Source: Enterococcus villorum (GTDB taxonomy: Bacteria > Bacillota > Bacilli > Lactobacillales > Enterococcaceae). Taken from it: a DNA stretch of 55,260 bases. A program made the translations under genes and the position numbers. Below are positions 32,506 through 45,230 of the stretch, one piece after another (the first letter of the stretch is position 1; each line of letters begins with the position of its first letter). The notes beneath the pieces were generated by a model. That model searched no databases and was not told the DNA's origin. It was given only the letters and a program-made list of their open reading frames with translations. Location of the stretch: NCBI RefSeq assembly GCF_007990225.1, contig NZ_BJWF01000015.1, forward strand, positions 1-55,260, in the 5' to 3' direction.

Positions 32506-34737
32506 TTACATTCTGTCGTGAGATGTTCTCATCAATACGTCTAATTGTTGTTCTCTTGTTAAATCACGGAATTTAACGGCATATCCTGAAACACGGATGG
32601 TTAAGTTAGGGTATTTCATTGGATTTTCCATTGCGTCACGTAATAAGTCGTTACTAAATACGTTAACATTTAAATGGTAAGCTCCTTTAGAGAAATAACC
32701 ATCTAAGACATTACGTAAGTTACCAATACGAGTTTCTTCATCTTTTCCAAGTCCAGAAGGGTTAATTGTTTGGGTATTAGAGATACCATCACGAGCATAA
32801 GCATAATTGATTTTAGCTGTAGAGTTCAGACTTGCCAATAGTCCATTTTGTTCAGCATTGTAACTTGGGTTTGCACCAGGAGCAAGCGGTTTTCCAGCTT
32901 CACGTCCATCAGGTGTATTCCCTGTATTTTTTCCGTAAACTACGTTAGATGTGATTGTTAATAATGACGTTGTTGGAGTTGAGTTACGGTAAGTCTTATG
33001 ACGTTTGATTTGTGTCATGAAGTACTCTAAGATCCATTCAGCAAGTTCATCTGCTTTGTCATCGTCATTTCCATATTTTGGAAATTCACCAGTTACTTCA
33101 AAGTCAACGGCAATTCCTTTTTCATTACGAATTGGTTTTACTTGTGCATATTTAATTGCAGCTAAACTATCTGCCGCATGTGAAATACCTGCAATCCCTG
33201 TTGCAAATGTACGTTTTAAATCTGAATCCATTAACGCTAGTTGCGCTGCTTCATAAGAATATTTATCGTGCATGTAATGAATAATGTTCAATGTGTTAAC
33301 GTAAAGTTCTGCTAACCAATCCATTACGTTCATAAAGTTATGTTTTACTTGTTCAAAGTCTAGTGTTTCACCTGTGATTGGACGATACTCAGGACCGACT
33401 TGCGCACCTGTTACTTCGTCCACGCCACCGTTAATTGCATAAAGTAATGCTTTTGCTAGGTTCGCACGAGCACCAAAGAATTGCATGTCTTTTCCAACAA
33501 CTGTTCCAGACACACAACATGCGATTGCACAGTCATCAGAACCCCATTGTTCACGAAGCAGATTATCATTTTCAAATTGGATAGATGAACTTTCGATAGC
33601 AATTTTACTTGCATAAGTTCTAAATCCTTCTGGTAAATGTTCTGAATACAATACTGTCAAGTTTGGCTCTGGAGAAGGTCCCATATTTGTTAATGTATGC
33701 AATAGACGGAAGTCATTTTTAGTCACTAATGAACGGCCATCTAAGCCCATGCCTGCGATTGAAAGTGTTGCCCAGATTGGGAATCCAGAGAATAACTGGT
33801 TATATTCTGGCGTACGAGCAAATTTTACCATACGTAATTTCATCACTAAATGATCAATTAATTCTTGTGCTTCTTGTTCAGTGATTACTCCATTGTCTAA
33901 ATCACGTTGGATATAAATATCTAAGAATGCAGAAATACGACCAATAGACATTGCTGCACCATTTTGTGATTTAATTGCTGCTAAGTAACCAAAGTATAAC
34001 CATTGAACAGCTTCCTTCGCATTCGCAGCTGGTTTAGAAATATCATAACCATATTTCGCAGCCATTTCTTTCATTTGTGCTAAGGCACGGTATTGTTCTG
34101 TGATTTCTTCACGAAGACGGATCACTTCTTCATCCATTGTGTGGAAACCAGTCATATCGTGGTCTTTTTTCTTTTGTGCCATCAAGTAGTCAATTCCATA
34201 CAACGCAATACGACGATAATCCCCAATGATTCGACCACGACCATAAGCATCTGGAAGCCCAGTAATAATCTTGTTTTTACGAGCTGCACGCATTTCAGCA
34301 GTGTAAGCATCAAATACACCTTGGTTATGAGTTTTTCTCCAATCAGTAAAAATATGAGTTAACTCATCATTTGGTGTGTAACCATTGCTTGTTAAAGCAT
34401 TATTGGCCATATTAATCCCACCAAAAGGCATAAATGCTTGTTTCAACGGTTTGTCTGTTTGTAAACCAACGATTTTTTCTAAGTCTTTATCTAAATAACC
34501 AGCATCATGAGAAGTAATCGTTGACACGATCTCTGTATCCATATCATAAACGCCATTACGTTCAAATTGGATGTCATTTAGTTTTTGTAGTTCTTCCCAT
34601 AATTTTTCTGTTGCTTCTGTTGGTTTTTCTAAAAAGCTGTCATCCCCACGATATTCTGTGTAGTTATTCTGGATGAAGTCTCTTGTATCTACGCCTTCTT
34701 TCCATTTGGTTCCTTTAAATCCATTCCATTGCTCCAT
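32506..34737 (-). CDS. pflB: Formate acetyltransferase (pyruvate formate-lyase)
   Basis: 743 residues. The active-site pair C407/C408 (CAIACCVSG) and the radical glycine G718 in RVSGYAVKF are intact. It converts pyruvate and CoA to acetyl-CoA and formate in anaerobic mixed-acid fermentation. A full AGGAGG ribosome site precedes the ATG, and a good promoter lies at 34786-34813, in line with high expression. A Rex-like half-palindrome is found about 85 bp further upstream. The stop codon abuts repeat locus B. Confidence 0.98.
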   Translation of the reverse strand: MEQWNGFKGTKWKEGVDTRDFIQNNYTEYRGDDSFLEKPTEATEKLWEELQKLNDIQFERNGVYDMDTEIVSTITSHDAGYLDKDLEKIVGLQTDKPLKQAFMPFGGINMANNALTSNGYTPNDELTHIFTDWRKTHNQGVFDAYTAEMRAARKNKIITGLPDAYGRGRIIGDYRRIALYGIDYLMAQKKKDHDMTGFHTMDEEVIRLREEITEQYRALAQMKEMAAKYGYDISKPAANAKEAVQWLYFGYLAAIKSQNGAAMSIGRISAFLDIYIQRDLDNGVITEQEAQELIDHLVMKLRMVKFARTPEYNQLFSGFPIWATLSIAGMGLDGRSLVTKNDFRLLHTLTNMGPSPEPNLTVLYSEHLPEGFRTYASKIAIESSSIQFENDNLLREQWGSDDCAIACCVSGTVVGKDMQFFGARANLAKALLYAINGGVDEVTGAQVGPEYRPITGETLDFEQVKHNFMNVMDWLAELYVNTLNIIHYMHDKYSYEAAQLALMDSDLKRTFATGIAGISHAADSLAAIKYAQVKPIRNEKGIAVDFEVTGEFPKYGNDDDKADELAEWILEYFMTQIKRHKTYRNSTPTTSLLTITSNVVYGKNTGNTPDGREAGKPLAPGANPSYNAEQNGLLASLNSTAKINYAYARDGISNTQTINPSGLGKDEETRIGNLRNVLDGYFSKGAYHLNVNVFSNDLLRDAMENPMKYPNLTIRVSGYAVKFRDLTREQQLDVLMRTSHDRM

Positions 34738-34785
34738 TGTATGGACCTCCTGTTGTCTGTTTTATGTAACAGTTTTTACGTGATA

Positions 34786-34813
34786 AGTATAACACAGAAA
34801 GCTATCTTTGCAA
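34786..34813 (-). promoter_or_regulatory. pflB promoter
   Basis: On the minus strand, TTGCAA (34808-34813), 16-bp spacer, TATACT (34786-34791), about 50 bp before the pflB start. Confidence 0.7.
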
Positions 34814-34896
34814 GGGTTTTCTTGTTTTTTATTTAACAATAAATTTCTTTTTAATTTAAATATATAAATAAACATTGATAATAAAGCATTTATCCA

Positions 34897-34914
34897 TTGT
34901 GAACACTTTCATAT
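34897..34914. promoter_or_regulatory. Rex-like site upstream of pflB
   Basis: TTGTGAACACTTTCATAT has a perfect left half of the Rex palindrome TTGTGAANNNNTTCACAA and a poor right half. Rex represses fermentation genes in Gram-positive bacteria when NADH is low. Distance and mismatches make this tentative. Confidence 0.3.
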
Positions 34915-34955
34915 TTTATTGTTTTCTCATTAAGTTTTTTTAAAAAAATACAAAT

Positions 34956-34993
34956 AATGAGTCGCAACTGTATTAATACAGTTGCGACTCATT
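34956..34993. terminator. Perfect 38-bp palindromic terminator after parC
   Basis: A 19-bp perfect stem (AATGAGTCGCAACTGTATT and its complement) with almost no loop, then ATTTGTATTTTTTT on the minus strand. Confidence 0.88.
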
Positions 34994-35012
34994 ACAAAAA
35001 ACATTATAACAG

Positions 35013-37463
35013 TTAACTTTCGATGATCATATCTGCCGTGTCGATTACTTGGATCACCTCGCCACCTTTTTTCTCATCTAAAACAAACGATCCATTTGAG
35101 GTGCGATCGCCTATTGGATAATCAGTGGGATTAATCACTAGTTCTTGCCCTTTTTGATTAACAAGCGTTCTTTCTTTGGCATTTCCTTCTGACATATAGA
35201 TGACACGGTGTGGATGTTTCTTCAACTCACGTAAGACCGTTACGCCTCGTTTAGCTCGAGATGTTTGACTGATTTCTTGAGCTAACATACGTTTAATAGC
35301 TCCTCGTTGCGTCACGAGAACGATTGGCGCATCCCCTTCAGCAAATACCAACAATCCATTCACAACCGTATCTGCTTCTTTTAGATTGATTGAGCGAACA
35401 CCAGCCGCTTTTGCACCAACTACAGGTACTTCTTCCAGTGGATAACGTAACCCCATGCCTTGATGTGTGACTAAAAAGACATCCAAGTCTGTTTGTCCCT
35501 CTTCAAGATAAACAGCCACTAATTCATCATCTTCACTCTTTAATTTCATTCCGCTAAGCGGGCGACTTTTATACGTACGCCATGGTTCAAATTCTGTCAT
35601 ACGAGTTTGTTTTATCCAACCATTTTTACTTATAAAGATCAGCGTCTTCTCCGCTTCGATTTTTTTATAAGGAAAGACCGCTAAAATCGATTCATCAACA
35701 GAAAGATTTAAAATGGTTTGCGAGATGTGTTCGCCTGCATCTTTCCATTTCAGATCAGGTAATTCATGAACTGGACGATAGATAACATTTGCTTTATTTG
35801 TAATTAATAGAAGGTGATCTAGGGTGTTTAGTTCGGCAGCATACAAAAGATAATCGCCTTCTCGCATGCCAATTTCTTCCGGTTTTGAAGCACTGTAAGA
35901 ACGCAAACTCGTACGTTTTACATATCCTTCTTTTGTCACACTGACGATCACGTCTTCTTGTGCCACCAACACCTTTGTATCAATTTTAATTTCTTCGATT
36001 TCATCTTGGATAGCTGTCATCCGTATATTCGCATATTTTTTCTTGACTTCGCGAAGTTCTTTTTTCATCACAGAGAATAGTTCTTTCTCATTTGATAAAA
36101 TTTTATTTAATTCCGTGATCTGAGCAATCAAATTTTCTGATTCTTTGCGGAGTTCTGTAATATCGGTATTCGTCAAACGATACAATTGTAACGTAACAAT
36201 TGCTTCTGCCTGTTCTTCTGTAAATTGAAAAACTTCGATTAAATTTTGCTTCGCATTTTTCTTATCTTTACTTTCTCGGATTGTCGTAATAACTTCATCT
36301 AAAACCGACAAAGCTTTCATTAGACCTTCTACGATGTGTTGACGTTTTTGCGCTTTTTCTAAGTCAAATTGACTACGTTTGGTAATTACTTGTTTTCGAT
36401 GGACAATATAACTGCTTAAAATATCTTTTAATCCAACTTGATGAGGGGTCATGTGATCAATGGCTACCATATTAAAATTATAGTTGATCTGAAGTTCAGT
36501 ATTTTTAAACAGATAATTTAAAATACCTTGTGCATTGGCATCTTTTTTTAATTCAACCACAATTTGTAAACCTGTTCGATCACTTTCATCTCTAACTTCT
36601 GCAATTCCGTCGATTTTTTTATTCAAACGGATTTCATCCATTTTTTTAACTAACGTGGCTTTATTTACTTCATAAGGGATTTCAGAAATTACAATTTGTT
36701 GTTTATTGCCTTTGATGGCTTCAATCTTAGTTTTCGACCGTAAAATGACTTTTCCACGACCAGTTTCATACGCTTTTTTAATCTCATCTTTCCCTTGTAA
36801 AATCCCGCCTGTAGGAAAGTCAGGACCTGGAATGTACTCCATTAGTTTATCTAAACTTGCTTTAGGATGATCGATCAGATAAATCGTTCCATCAATTACT
36901 TCTGCTAAATTATGAGTAGGTATTTCAGTTGCATAACCAGCTGAAATACCTGTGGAACCGTTGACTAAGAGATTAGGATATCTCGCTGGTAAAACAGTTG
37001 GCTCTTTTTCTGTATCATCAAAATTCCAGACAAGATCAACCGTGTTTTTCTCAATATCCGCTAACATTTCTCCACTTAGTTGTGATAAACGAGCTTCTGT
37101 GTAACGCATGGCAGCTGGTGGGTCTCCATCCATGCTTCCGTTATTCCCGTGCATCTCTATAAGAACTTCTCTTAGCTTCCAATCTTGGCTCATGCGAACC
37201 ATTGCTTCATAAATACTGCTGTCACCATGAGGATGGTAGTTCCCCATGATGTTCCCTACAGACTTCGCCGATTTACGAAACCCTTTATCAAAGGTATTGC
37301 CATCTTTATTCATTGCAAATAAAATCCGTCTTTGTACAGGTTTTAATCCATCACGGATATCCGGCAATGCTCTTTCTTGAATAATATACTTTGAGTAACG
37401 TCCGAAGCGGTCACCCATCACTTCTTCTAGGGTTAGTTCTTGTACTTCTTGACGATCTTCCAT
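35013..37463 (-). CDS. parC: DNA topoisomerase IV subunit A
   Basis: 816 residues. Catalytic Y121 (AAMRYTEARL) forms the covalent DNA link. The quinolone-resistance region reads GNYHPHGDSSIYEAM, so the usual hot-spot serine (S82 here) and glutamate (E86) are wild type. The C-terminal beta-pinwheel repeats (GYVKRTSLRSY, GWIKQTRMTEF, GAIKRMLAQE) wrap DNA. It decatenates daughter chromosomes with ParE. Start at ATG after AGGAGGT; it lies 11 bp downstream of parE in one operon. Confidence 0.97.
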   Translation of the reverse strand: MEDRQEVQELTLEEVMGDRFGRYSKYIIQERALPDIRDGLKPVQRRILFAMNKDGNTFDKGFRKSAKSVGNIMGNYHPHGDSSIYEAMVRMSQDWKLREVLIEMHGNNGSMDGDPPAAMRYTEARLSQLSGEMLADIEKNTVDLVWNFDDTEKEPTVLPARYPNLLVNGSTGISAGYATEIPTHNLAEVIDGTIYLIDHPKASLDKLMEYIPGPDFPTGGILQGKDEIKKAYETGRGKVILRSKTKIEAIKGNKQQIVISEIPYEVNKATLVKKMDEIRLNKKIDGIAEVRDESDRTGLQIVVELKKDANAQGILNYLFKNTELQINYNFNMVAIDHMTPHQVGLKDILSSYIVHRKQVITKRSQFDLEKAQKRQHIVEGLMKALSVLDEVITTIRESKDKKNAKQNLIEVFQFTEEQAEAIVTLQLYRLTNTDITELRKESENLIAQITELNKILSNEKELFSVMKKELREVKKKYANIRMTAIQDEIEEIKIDTKVLVAQEDVIVSVTKEGYVKRTSLRSYSASKPEEIGMREGDYLLYAAELNTLDHLLLITNKANVIYRPVHELPDLKWKDAGEHISQTILNLSVDESILAVFPYKKIEAEKTLIFISKNGWIKQTRMTEFEPWRTYKSRPLSGMKLKSEDDELVAVYLEEGQTDLDVFLVTHQGMGLRYPLEEVPVVGAKAAGVRSINLKEADTVVNGLLVFAEGDAPIVLVTQRGAIKRMLAQEISQTSRAKRGVTVLRELKKHPHRVIYMSEGNAKERTLVNQKGQELVINPTDYPIGDRTSNGSFVLDEKKGGEVIQVIDTADMIIES

Positions 37464-37474
37464 CAGGTGACCTC

Positions 37475-39526
<2,052 letters not shown>

Positions 39527-40101
39527 TTACGGTAAAAACCGCACCACGATAATCATACTAGAAAAGCTTACGAAAAAAAAGAGGTTAAACGAGAAATCAA
39601 TATTTATTGTTCCTTGAATAGCTTTTCTAAAATTCCTTTGTGGAAGCAGTCATTTTTTTCGTTATTGCTTTTTTATCTTTATAAGTTTGATTTTGGTTCA
39701 ACGATCCAAAACCATATCCGTCTGATCCATTTTTTATAGGTTCTGCTTCATTTTATTCCTAGTGTAAATATTTATACTATGACGAAAAACAGCCCTATTG
39801 ATTTGTTTTTCTATGACTGTCAAATAGATATAAAATTTTTCTTCTAGAATTTCTTTTCCAGCTAAAATTGGATGGCTCGAAAAACATACATCCATTGTTC
39901 TGTGATAAAAAACTTTACGCTACTATTGCTTATCTATTTATATTTGTTTTTTAATCCTATGATGCAACTTTTTCTTCTTTTAAAGTAATTTAAACAGAAT
40001 ACACTATCCTCTATCGATGTGAAATACCGCTGTTTGTATAAGAAGTTCGTTAGTTACATAAAACAAAAAACAAGATATATTGTCTATTTATTTTATTCGA
40101 T

Positions 40102-40251
40102 ATGACAAACAGTCAGTATAAGAAACGAATCACTCGGACGATGAAGTTCATTTCGTCTCACCATGTAGAATTTTTTCTATATGATTTAGTAGATGAATCA
40201 TACACCAAACTTGAAGAGCTTTCACGTCATATAAAATTGCTATCTGAATGA
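40102..40251 (+). CDS. Possible small protein or gene remnant, 49 residues
   Basis: A frame with ATG, charged and aromatic composition (QYKKRITRTMKFISSHHVEF then YDLVDESYTKLEELSRHIK), ending TGA. It reads like real soluble protein, yet no ribosome site precedes the ATG, and the frame stays open for about 15 codons upstream. It is more likely a fragment of a former gene than an active small gene. No family recognised. Confidence 0.3.
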   Translation: MTNSQYKKRITRTMKFISSHHVEFFLYDLVDESYTKLEELSRHIKLLSE

Positions 40252-40331
40252 AATTTTCTGTAGACATTTCTGTCTGCTCTTACTTTCCCCTTTTATTTCA
40301 TTTTTACTCGCTCAATCTTCAATTTTTTCAA

Positions 40332-40360
40332 TTGTTCCGAATGCTTATTCATGCTAAAAT
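40332..40360 (+). promoter_or_regulatory. plsY promoter
   Basis: TTGTTC (40332-40337), 17-bp spacer, TAAAAT (40355-40360), about 35 bp before the start. Confidence 0.65.
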
Positions 40361-40394
40361 AAACAATAGTTTTTAACTTGAAAGAGGTAGAATC

Positions 40395-41039
40395 ATGAAA
40401 TTGATCTTATTATTTTTAACCGCCTACCTTTTAGGCTCAATACCTTCGGGTGTTTGGATAGGCAAATTATTTTTTAAAAAAGATATCCGACAGCATGGCA
40501 GTGGCAACACTGGTACTACAAATACATTTAGAGTATTAGGAAAAACAGCAGGTACCGTTGTTTTGTTTATGGATATCTTAAAGGGAACCTTAGCCACTTG
40601 CTTACCGATTATTTTTCATGTAACATCAATCAATCCCCTTTGGTTTGGTGTCTGTGCGATTTTAGGTCATACATTTCCTATTTTTGCTAAATTCAAAGGT
40701 GGAAAGGCGGTCGCAACAAGTGCAGGTATGTTATTAGGATTTAATCCTTTATTTTTCATATATTCGAGTATTATTTTTGTCGTTACCTTATTTTGTACCA
40801 GTATGGTTAGTTTGACTAGTATGATTAGCGCCACATTAATTACTTTATCGACAATCTTCCTGCCTTATTTAGCACCGAGTATCCTACCTAAACAAAATTG
40901 GTTACTAACGATAATTGCCTTTTTAGTTTCTGCTTTTATCTTTTATCGTCACAAAGACAATATTCAACGTATCAAAAATCACTCGGAAAGTCGTATTCCT
41001 TTCGGTTTGAATAGCAGTAAGAAAAAAGAGCACTTATGA
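40395..41039 (+). CDS. plsY: Acyl-phosphate glycerol-3-phosphate acyltransferase
   Basis: 214 residues with five or so membrane helices. The PlsY active-site loops are visible: GSIPSGVWIGKLF with DIRQHGSGNTGTTNTFR, FGVCAILGHTFPIF with KFKGGKAVATSAG, and a C-terminal FYRHKDNIQRI. It moves acyl groups from acyl-phosphate to glycerol-3-phosphate at the membrane, the first step of phospholipid synthesis. Divergent from parE, as in other lactic acid bacteria. AGAGGTAG precedes the ATG. Confidence 0.96.
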   Translation: MKLILLFLTAYLLGSIPSGVWIGKLFFKKDIRQHGSGNTGTTNTFRVLGKTAGTVVLFMDILKGTLATCLPIIFHVTSINPLWFGVCAILGHTFPIFAKFKGGKAVATSAGMLLGFNPLFFIYSSIIFVVTLFCTSMVSLTSMISATLITLSTIFLPYLAPSILPKQNWLLTIIAFLVSAFIFYRHKDNIQRIKNHSESRIPFGLNSSKKKEHL

Positions 41040-41043
41040 GATA

Positions 41044-41082
41044 AAAACAGTTGACTGCAACATACAGTCAACTGTTTTTTCT
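41044..41082 (+). terminator. Terminator of plsY
   Basis: AAACAGTTGACTG pairs with CAGTCAACTGTTT and is followed by a T-run. Confidence 0.92.
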
Positions 41083-41179
41083 TTCTTCCACTGGTTGTTT
41101 TTTACTAGAATACGTGAGAACCACCAAAATAGAAAGAGCTAGTTTTATTTATTATGAGGCTATTTTCTTTCTGCTTATT

Positions 41180-42055
41180 CTACTTAACAGTAATTGAATA
41201 TTTGGTCTTAAAGATTTCGTGTGCGCCTAATTGGTTGATCCCTACTTTTTCCATTAAATGACCCGAGCTATCCACTGTGTCAGCTATCCCACACCAAGGT
41301 TCAATACAAACAAATGGTGCTTCTTTTGGATAGGGTGACCAGATTCCAACATAAGGCATATCTTTATAACTTAAAGTAATACTGTGACTAGATTTTTCAC
41401 TACGAATCGCATACGCATTTAATCCTTTTGTTTCAAAGACCAACGCATCATTTTCAAATAATTCACGCATTAGGGCTAGGTTTGTATTTGTTTGCCCTAG
41501 TGTTCTTTGATCCATATCAATATAAGGACCCTTTAAAGGCAAACGCAATCTTGACTTTTTCGGTGAAAAAGCAAGATAAAAATCATCAAAAGTTAACCCT
41601 TCTTCCAGAGGAACATTAAAGGCTGGATGACCACCAATAGAAAAGAACATTTCTTCTTCTCCAGTATTAGCTACTTGATAATGTACCGTGATTCCATCAC
41701 CACCCAACTCATAAGAAATGACTAATTCAAAATCAAAAGGATAATTTTTTTTCGTTTCTGGTGTACTTCTAAGTACGAAACTGGCCAATTCTTGCCCATG
41801 TTCAATCACTTCAAAATCCATATCTCTAGCAAAACCATGTTGGCCCATTGAATAAGTTTTTCCTTGATACGTATATTGATCGTCTTTTAAACGACCAACA
41901 AAAGGAAACAACACCGGTGCATGTCTTCCCCAATACTCTGGATCAGCTTGCCAGATATATTCGAGATTTGTTTCTTTTGATTTTAAACTGATTAATTCTG
42001 CTCCATGCTCAGCAATTTCAGCAATCAATTGGTCGTTTTGAATGATTACAGTCAT
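41180..42055 (-). CDS. Aldose 1-epimerase family protein (LacX/GalM-like)
   Basis: 291 residues from ATG 42055, which follows GGAGGAA; an upstream ATG would add 28 unconserved residues. It has the galactose-mutarotase-like beta-sandwich pattern: AELISLKSKETNLEYIWQAD, GRHAPVLFPFVGRLKDD, HGFARDMDFEV, SIGGHPAFNVP and CIEPWCGIAD. The catalytic His (about 165, GGHPAF) and Glu (IEPWCG) are in place. It interconverts alpha and beta anomers of a hexose; the LacX-type subgroup has poorly defined substrates. A 90-bp nested palindrome separates it from its minus-strand upstream neighbour codY. Confidence 0.9.
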   Translation of the reverse strand: MTVIIQNDQLIAEIAEHGAELISLKSKETNLEYIWQADPEYWGRHAPVLFPFVGRLKDDQYTYQGKTYSMGQHGFARDMDFEVIEHGQELASFVLRSTPETKKNYPFDFELVISYELGGDGITVHYQVANTGEEEMFFSIGGHPAFNVPLEEGLTFDDFYLAFSPKKSRLRLPLKGPYIDMDQRTLGQTNTNLALMRELFENDALVFETKGLNAYAIRSEKSSHSITLSYKDMPYVGIWSPYPKEAPFVCIEPWCGIADTVDSSGHLMEKVGINQLGAHEIFKTKYSITVK

Positions 42056-42109
42056 AATAATAATTCCTCCATCGTTCAGCGGTTCAGTCAGAATGAAACA
42101 CTCGTTCAT

Positions 42110-42199
42110 ACATCTAGAATCTGACAAAATGAAAGACAAACCAGCAAGTTTTCTTTTGCTGGTTGCTCTTTCACGTCTTTTTTGAACATTTCTAGATGT
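42110..42199. repeat. 90-bp nested palindrome between codY and the epimerase gene
   Basis: Three pairs of arms nest: ACATCTAGAA/TTCTAGATGT (42110-42119, 42190-42199), TGAAAGA/TCTTTCA (42130-42136, 42167-42173) and CCAGCAA/TTGCTGG (42141-42147, 42156-42162). The inner stem can terminate codY. GCTCTTTCACGTCTTTTTTG resembles the right end of the modular repeats. Confidence 0.7.
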
Positions 42200-42421
42200 T
42201 TGCTAATGTACATCCTTTCTGCTCTTGTCCGTTTATTTGATTGAGAAGATAAACCAAATTATCAATTTGATTTTTGGTTTTACCCTCATGGTCTTTTTTT
42301 ACAAGTAGAAAGCCGAGCAATCATGAAAAGAAAGCTCGTATTTTCTGGTCAAATCTATAATAGCGCTAAGTATGAAATGACCTACTTTTTGAGAAGCTAC
42401 TCTGTTTGTAAAAAACATTTG

Positions 42422-43213
42422 TTAATAACTATGCTTTGTTAGTTCTTCTTTAAATCGAGAGTTTAGAACTTTTAGATATGTTCCTTTCATTCCTAAAGAA
42501 CGCGATTCAATAATTCCAGCTGACTCTAATTTACGTAATGCATTCACAATCACAGAGCGAGTGATGCCTATCTTATCAGCAATATTCGATGCAGTTAAAC
42601 GTCCTTCATCCTCATCTAGTGCGTTAAAAATTGCTTGAACTGCCTTTAATTCACTATAAGACAAAGTATTAATAGCCATTTGCACAGCTGTAGCACTTCT
42701 TACATCCGCTTCAATGCTTCGTGATTTTTGATAAAGAATCTGCATACCAACCACGGTTGCGCCATATTCAGCCAATACAAGGTCCTCATCTGTAAAAATT
42801 TGTTCCATCCTTGATAAAATGATTGTTCCTAAACGTTCACCTGCACCAAAAATAGGAACTACTGTTGTCAATCCAAATGGGTATTTTTCTCTCGCTTCAA
42901 AAGGAAAAGCCGTCATTTCACTACTAATAGGAATATTTGCTTCTGTTTTGTTTAATTGGTCCACTGTGTCTGTATAAGAATCGGGAAATTGTTTTTCAAC
43001 AAACATCATTTTTATCCGTTCATTGTTTACGTCATGACGCTCATCATAGCCTAAAAGTACGCCATCACTACTGATAATATATACATTACTGTCTAAAATA
43101 GCGCCTAAAGTCACCGCCATCTTATCATAAGGTAAATCAGCTTGCATATCAAAAGTATTTTTTTGTTGTAGCAACTTGTTTATATTGCGTGTTTTGGTTA
43201 ATAAATCCGTCAT
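42422..43213 (-). CDS. codY: GTP-sensing global repressor CodY
   Basis: 263 residues. The N-terminal GAF domain (about 1-155) binds branched-chain amino acids. The C-terminal winged helix carries the conserved ASNIADKIGITRSVIVNALRKLESAGIIESRSLGMKG core (about 200-240), and the family insert KMAVTLGAILDSNVYIIS is visible. It represses nitrogen and amino-acid genes when GTP and isoleucine are plentiful. CGGAGGT precedes the ATG. It is the last gene of the xerC-hslV-hslU-codY operon, as in Bacillus and lactococci. Confidence 0.97.
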   Translation of the reverse strand: MTDLLTKTRNINKLLQQKNTFDMQADLPYDKMAVTLGAILDSNVYIISSDGVLLGYDERHDVNNERIKMMFVEKQFPDSYTDTVDQLNKTEANIPISSEMTAFPFEAREKYPFGLTTVVPIFGAGERLGTIILSRMEQIFTDEDLVLAEYGATVVGMQILYQKSRSIEADVRSATAVQMAINTLSYSELKAVQAIFNALDEDEGRLTASNIADKIGITRSVIVNALRKLESAGIIESRSLGMKGTYLKVLNSRFKEELTKHSY

Positions 43214-43228
43214 TTTCTACCTCCGATT

Positions 43229-44629
43229 TTATAAAATAAAGCGACTTAAATCTTCATTAGCTACAATAGACCCTAATTTTTCCACTACGTAAGCTTCGGT
43301 AATTGTAATTTCGCCCATTTGCATATCTGGCGCTTCAAATAATAAATCTTCTAACAATTTTTCAAGGATTGTATGCAAACGTCTCGCACCAATGTTATCG
43401 GTGTCGCGATTGACATCATACGCAATTTGAGCAATTTTTTCAATCGCTTCTTTGGTAAAAATAACTGAAACATTTTCTGTACCAATCAATGCTACATACT
43501 GCTTGATCAATGCGTTATTTGGTTCAGTCAATATTTTAATAAAATCTTCTGCAGATAAATCATCTAATTCGACACGAATAGGGAAACGACCTTGTAATTC
43601 TGGAATCAAATCACTTGGTTTTGAAAGATGAAAAGCACCAGAAGCAATGAATAGTATATGGTCTGTTTGAAGAACACCGTACTTCGTATTTACCTGTGAA
43701 CCCTCAACGATCGGCAAGATATCTCTTTGGACACCTTCTCTTGATACTTCTCCTGATTGTTGTGATTTTGAAGTAATTTTGTCAATTTCATCAATAAAAA
43801 TGATGCCACTTGATTCTGCCAATTTGATTGCTTCACTATGGATATCGGCATCTTTAACAAGTTTAGCAGATTCCTCTTTGATCAATAGTTCGAGTGCTTC
43901 TTTAACTGTGACTCTACGTTCTATTTTTTTCTTAGGTGTTAATGCACCTAATGTTTCATTTAAATCAATCCCCATCTGTTCCAATCCATTATTCATCATT
44001 GGGGCAGGTTTCTTTTGATCTTCGACTTCAATCGTTACTTGACGTTGATCAAGCAATCCTTTTTGTAATTGCTCAAGAATTGTTTTACGGTTCACACGAA
44101 TTTCTTCTGTCACCTCTTCTTGAGGTTCTGCAGTGGTTTGTTGTGCAGCATTGAATAGATTCATCATCTGTTCAAACTGGTTGCCTGTTTGTTTTTGTTC
44201 TTTTTTAATGCCAGGTACTAAAACCTTCACCAATCGTTTCTCTGCATTTTTCTTAGCTTCTGCATAAACTTTACTATATTGTTCTTTTTCTACGATTTGG
44301 ATAGCATTTTCGACTAAATCACGTACCATTGATTCCACATCTCGACCAACGTAACCAACTTCTGTAAATTTAGTGGCCTCTACTTTCACAAAAGGCGCAT
44401 GAACGATTTTGGCTAGACGGCGAGCTATTTCTGTCTTACCTACTCCCGTTGGTCCAATCATTAACATGTTTTTTGGCGTAATATCTTGTTGCATTTTTTC
44501 GTCTAATTGTAATCGACGGTAGCGGTTACGTAACGCAACAGCAACAGATTTTTTGGCTGCTTGTTGCCCAATAATATATTGATCTAATTCACTGACAATT
44601 TGTCTTGGTGTTTGCTTTAATTCATACAT
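43229..44629 (-). CDS. hslU: HslU/ClpY ATPase subunit
   Basis: 466 residues. AAA+ unfoldase with Walker [10 protein letters not shown] (59-67), I-domain insertion (about 110-240), Walker [10 protein letters not shown], sensor motifs and the C-terminal tail LSRFIL that docks into HslV. It unfolds proteins and feeds them to HslV. AGAGGTG precedes the ATG; the gap to hslV is 12 bp. Confidence 0.97.
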   Translation of the reverse strand: MYELKQTPRQIVSELDQYIIGQQAAKKSVAVALRNRYRRLQLDEKMQQDITPKNMLMIGPTGVGKTEIARRLAKIVHAPFVKVEATKFTEVGYVGRDVESMVRDLVENAIQIVEKEQYSKVYAEAKKNAEKRLVKVLVPGIKKEQKQTGNQFEQMMNLFNAAQQTTAEPQEEVTEEIRVNRKTILEQLQKGLLDQRQVTIEVEDQKKPAPMMNNGLEQMGIDLNETLGALTPKKKIERRVTVKEALELLIKEESAKLVKDADIHSEAIKLAESSGIIFIDEIDKITSKSQQSGEVSREGVQRDILPIVEGSQVNTKYGVLQTDHILFIASGAFHLSKPSDLIPELQGRFPIRVELDDLSAEDFIKILTEPNNALIKQYVALIGTENVSVIFTKEAIEKIAQIAYDVNRDTDNIGARRLHTILEKLLEDLLFEAPDMQMGEITITEAYVVEKLGSIVANEDLSRFIL

Positions 44630-44641
44630 ATTTTTTCACCT

Positions 44642-45190
44642 CTATAATTCTTCTACGATGATATTATGGTTTGTAAAGATACAAATGTCCGCTGCGATGT
44701 TTAACGCATTTTCTGCTATTTCTTTTGCGCTCATCTCATTTTGCGCATAGTTTTTCATTGCTCGAGCAGCAGCTAATGCAAAATTACCACCGGAACCAAT
44801 CGCAAGAATGCCATCATCAGGTGCGATGACTTCACCTGTTCCTGAAACCAACAGCATCTCTTTGTCATTCATCACAATCAGCATAGCTTCTAATTTTTGC
44901 ATTGATTGTTGCGTACGCCATTCTTGTGCTAGCTCTACCGCTGCTCTTTGTAAATTTCCGTTGTATTCATTTAGTTTTCCTTCAAATTTCTCTTCTAAAG
45001 TAAATGCATCTGCTACGCTTCCAGCAAATCCCACGATGACTTCATCATTATAGATTCGACGGACTTTTCTAGCACTGCCTTTCATAACAACAGACTCACC
45101 CATCGTTACTTGGCCGTCTCCTGCCATTGCAAATTTCCCATCTTTTTCAACAGCACAAATCGTTGTTGAATGAAATTGTGATTCTACCAT
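44642..45190 (-). CDS. hslV: HslV/ClpQ protease subunit
   Basis: 182 residues, the usual ClpQ size. The N-terminal [12 protein letters not shown] contains the nucleophile region; [11 protein letters not shown] and the [14 protein letters not shown] motif are typical. Six-fold rings stack and pair with HslU to make a proteasome-like chamber. The start [10 protein letters not shown] leaves residues before the Thr that would need removal, as in other Gram-positive ClpQ forms. AAGGAGG precedes the ATG. Confidence 0.96.
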   Translation of the reverse strand: MVESQFHSTTICAVEKDGKFAMAGDGQVTMGESVVMKGSARKVRRIYNDEVIVGFAGSVADAFTLEEKFEGKLNEYNGNLQRAAVELAQEWRTQQSMQKLEAMLIVMNDKEMLLVSGTGEVIAPDDGILAIGSGGNFALAAARAMKNYAQNEMSAKEIAENALNIAADICIFTNHNIIVEEL

Positions 45191-45230
45191 AATTTTTTCC
45201 TCCTTGTTACGTTCACATTGACACTTTCAG

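Noticed and set aside
44642-45190. hslV as truncated or with a missing nucleophile
   Set aside because: The length and the HSTTICAV start agree with Gram-positive ClpQ proteins that carry a few extra N-terminal residues.
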